From Bacillota bacterium (GTDB taxonomy: Bacteria > Bacillota > Desulfotomaculia > Desulfotomaculales > Desulfallaceae): a DNA stretch of 6,309 bases. The translations under genes and the position numbers were made by a program. Shown here one piece after another: positions 4,470 to 6,309 of the stretch. Each line of letters starts with the position of its first letter. The first letter of the stretch is position 1. The stretch covers positions 1 through 6,309 of the forward strand of contig WQUS01000112.1 in the NCBI GenBank assembly GCA_009781965.1. Reading direction: 5' to 3'. The notes beneath the pieces were generated by a model, which saw only the letters and a program-made list of their open reading frames with translations, was not told the DNA's origin and made no database searches.

Positions 4470-6309
4470 ATGCGCCCTCCGATTAAGTTCAAGGGACAAA
4501 TCATCAATAGCGTCAGCCAACTGGCCGGTAAAAGAACAGTACGCCGGGTGGTGGCTGCTATTTTCTTTTTTGCCGCTTTAACCTTGATTATAGCGGTTAA
4601 TTTTATGCCCCAAAAGGCAAATCTGGTGCTGGGGCAGGTATCGCCAAGGGATATCCTGGCCCCCCAGGATGTAACCTTTGAAGATAAAGCCGGCACCGAA
4701 GAAGCCAGGGCTTTGGCGGCAGCCAAGATTGACCGGCAGTATATAGTGGACCCGCGGGTTAGCGTAGATGTCCAGCAGAATATTTCCGCATTGGTTAAAT
4801 CCATTAGAGTGGTGCAAGGGGACGAAAAGCTGGATGAAGCTGCAAAGACGTCGCAACTGAAGACTATTATTCCCTTCAGCCTGCCCGACAATGTAATTAA
4901 CGCTTTAACCAAACCGGACAAAGAGCAAAACCTGGACCATCTGGAAACCGGACTCACCGCCATGGTGGCCGAGGCAATGGACACCACGAACGGCGTGGCC
5001 CAGGAAAACCTGGTCACAGCCGAAAAAGAGCTGATTAACAAAACTTCGTCCCTGCAACTAACCGCACCATATGATACGCTGGCTGCGGGACTGATTCACA
5101 ATTACCTGCGCCCCAACCGTTTTTATGACTCCGAAAAAACCGAGCGTTTAAAAGAAGCCGCCCGGAACAAGGTCAGCCCGGTATTGGTAAGCGTCAAAAA
5201 AAATGAAAAGATCATCGGCATAGGCGAAATAGTCACCGATGAACACCTGGCCAAGCTGGCGGCGTTAAATTTGAACCGTCCCACGCTGCTGGTTTCGTCG
5301 GTGGTAGGTTCGGCCCTGCTGGTGGCCCTGTTGATGGCGGTGCTGTTGCTTTATTTGTACCAGCAAAACCGGGAAATTTACCACAACGCCGGTCACTTGT
5401 ACCTATTGGGCATTATCGTGCTGGCCGTGCTGCTGGTGTCCAAGGTGATCATTGCCATCTATGTGGGGCAATGGCCGGAATTCGGCGCTCTATTGGGCTA
5501 CCTGGCGCCCATTGCGGCGGTGGGGATGCTGATTGCCATTCTGTTGGACTCCCGCTTAGCCGTGCTGGTGGTGGCTATTACAAGTTTTATGCTGGGTATG
5601 ATGACGGGCGAAGACATTAAATTTGCGGTAGTGGGACTGATCGGCGGCATTACCGGCGTTTACGGGGTCAGCAAGCTCAGTCAGCGCAGCGACCTGGCCC
5701 GGGCCGGATTTTACGCCGGCGCCGCCAGTATGGCCGCCATATTCGCCATCGGGCTGCTGGACGAGCTATCCATCGGACTGGTGATTATCTCCAGCCTGGT
5801 CCTCGGTTCTTTAAACGGGATCCTCTCTTCTATTTTAACCAACGGGGCTATTCCCTACCTGGAAAGCGTTTTCGGCATCACTTCTTCGGTCCGGCTGCTG
5901 GAGCTGTCCAACCCGGGCAACCCGCTGCTCAAGCAACTGCAGCTTGAAACGCCGGGCACTTATCATCACAGCCTGCTGGTGGGCAACTTGGCCGAGGCGG
6001 CGGCAAACGCCGTGAGCGGCGACGTGTTACTGGTGCGGGTAGCCGCTTATTACCACGATATCGGTAAAATTAAAAGACCTTACTTTTTTATTGAAAATCA
6101 AATGGGGGATAATCCCCATGATAAAATAGCGCCCACCCTGAGTACCTTGATTGTAACCTCCCATATCAAAGACGGGGTGGAAATGGCCCGGGAACATAAA
6201 CTGCCCCAGGGCATTACGGATATTATCGAGCAGCACCATGGCAATAGCCTGTGCAGTTTCTTTTATCAAAAAGCGGTGGAAAATAATAAAAATGAAACTG
6301 TTGCCGAAG
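4470..6309 (+). CDS. pgpH: PgpH/YqfF-type membrane HD-domain c-di-AMP phosphodiesterase (3' end outside the window)
   Basis: The frame is open from ATG 4470 to the window edge, giving 613 complete codons; the family is about 710 residues, so roughly 100 are missing. The ribosome site AAGGAG lies 9 nt upstream. Domain order: a cytoplasmic N-terminus, a first membrane helix (about 27-45), an extracytoplasmic 7TMR-HDED-like domain (about 50-268), a multi-helix membrane block (about 273-468), then a cytoplasmic HD domain. HD-domain residues are PGTYHHS (His499/500), AAYYHDIGKIKRPYFF (His529, Asp530), TSHIKDG and EQHHGN, the metal-binding set of this family. PgpH proteins hydrolyse the second messenger c-di-AMP, which controls potassium and osmotic balance in Firmicutes. 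The position after phoH matches the Bacillus order, where ybeY would come next. No frameshift or missing residue is visible in the part present. Confidence 0.95.
   Translation, partial: MRPPIKFKGQIINSVSQLAGKRTVRRVVAAIFFFAALTLIIAVNFMPQKANLVLGQVSPRDILAPQDVTFEDKAGTEEARALAAAKIDRQYIVDPRVSVDVQQNISALVKSIRVVQGDEKLDEAAKTSQLKTIIPFSLPDNVINALTKPDKEQNLDHLETGLTAMVAEAMDTTNGVAQENLVTAEKELINKTSSLQLTAPYDTLAAGLIHNYLRPNRFYDSEKTERLKEAARNKVSPVLVSVKKNEKIIGIGEIVTDEHLAKLAALNLNRPTLLVSSVVGSALLVALLMAVLLLYLYQQNREIYHNAGHLYLLGIIVLAVLLVSKVIIAIYVGQWPEFGALLGYLAPIAAVGMLIAILLDSRLAVLVVAITSFMLGMMTGEDIKFAVVGLIGGITGVYGVSKLSQRSDLARAGFYAGAASMAAIFAIGLLDELSIGLVIISSLVLGSLNGILSSILTNGAIPYLESVFGITSSVRLLELSNPGNPLLKQLQLETPGTYHHSLLVGNLAEAAANAVSGDVLLVRVAAYYHDIGKIKRPYFFIENQMGDNPHDKIAPTLSTLIVTSHIKDGVEMAREHKLPQGITDIIEQHHGNSLCSFFYQKAVENNKNETVAE

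Noticed and set aside
4298..5041. 247-codon minus-strand frame
   Set aside because: It lies antisense to the end of phoH and the start of pgpH. Its low-complexity Ser/Ala/Thr-rich translation has no family features, and the plus-strand genes are clear.
1..6309. CRISPR arrays, tRNA/rRNA genes, insertion sequences, phage genes
   Set aside because: No regularly spaced repeats, tRNA cloverleaf, transposase or phage protein was found. In particular there is no tRNA-Sec gene, nor selA or selB, in this window.

Overview
The window looks like chromosomal DNA of an endospore-forming, selenocysteine-using Firmicute. The evidence is a sporulation/housekeeping block (yqfC-yqfD-phoH-pgpH), strong AGGAGG-type ribosome sites, GTG/TTG starts, and a SelD whose active-site residue is encoded by UGA. 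Codon style and gene content suggest a clostridial or Negativicutes lineage such as Peptococcaceae or Sporomusaceae, but this is an inference and no species is assigned.

Layout. Bases 1-88 hold a perfect 23-bp inverted repeat that covers the 3' end of selD. selD (70-1170, minus) encodes selenophosphate synthetase. Its true start lies upstream of an in-frame TGA at 1105-1107, which is best read as selenocysteine (Sec22). An AT-rich divergent intergenic region (1171-1390) follows. On the plus strand, 1391-1732 is a gene that a standard caller would miss or shorten. A near-ideal ribosome site precedes ATG 1391, the reading frame crosses a TGA at 1454-1456, and a small hairpin sits 17 nt after that TGA, the placement typical of a bacterial SECIS. 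The product is a 113-residue predicted thioredoxin-fold protein with Sec22 and Cys30. I do not recognise it as a named selenoprotein family.

A GC-rich hairpin with seven Ts (1793-1836) closes that gene. Its 3' arm is also the ribosome site of yqfC, and its T tract runs straight into the yqfC start codon. yqfC (1837-2121), yqfD (2175-3407), phoH (3446-4414) and pgpH (4470 to past the right edge) then run in the same direction, in the order I recall from Bacillus subtilis, where ybeY follows next. YqfC and YqfD are sporulation proteins of the sigma-E programme, PhoH is a P-loop ATPase, and PgpH is a membrane HD-domain c-di-AMP phosphodiesterase.

How it fits together. SelD makes the selenium donor needed for Sec synthesis. 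Here SelD is itself a selenoprotein and is divergent from a second selenoprotein gene, so both genes at this locus depend on the machinery one of them feeds. selA, selB and selC are not in the window and must lie elsewhere if this reading is right. The main point of interest is the small UGA-containing gene with its SECIS candidate. Second are the terminator that doubles as a ribosome site and the long perfect hairpin at the selD stop codon.
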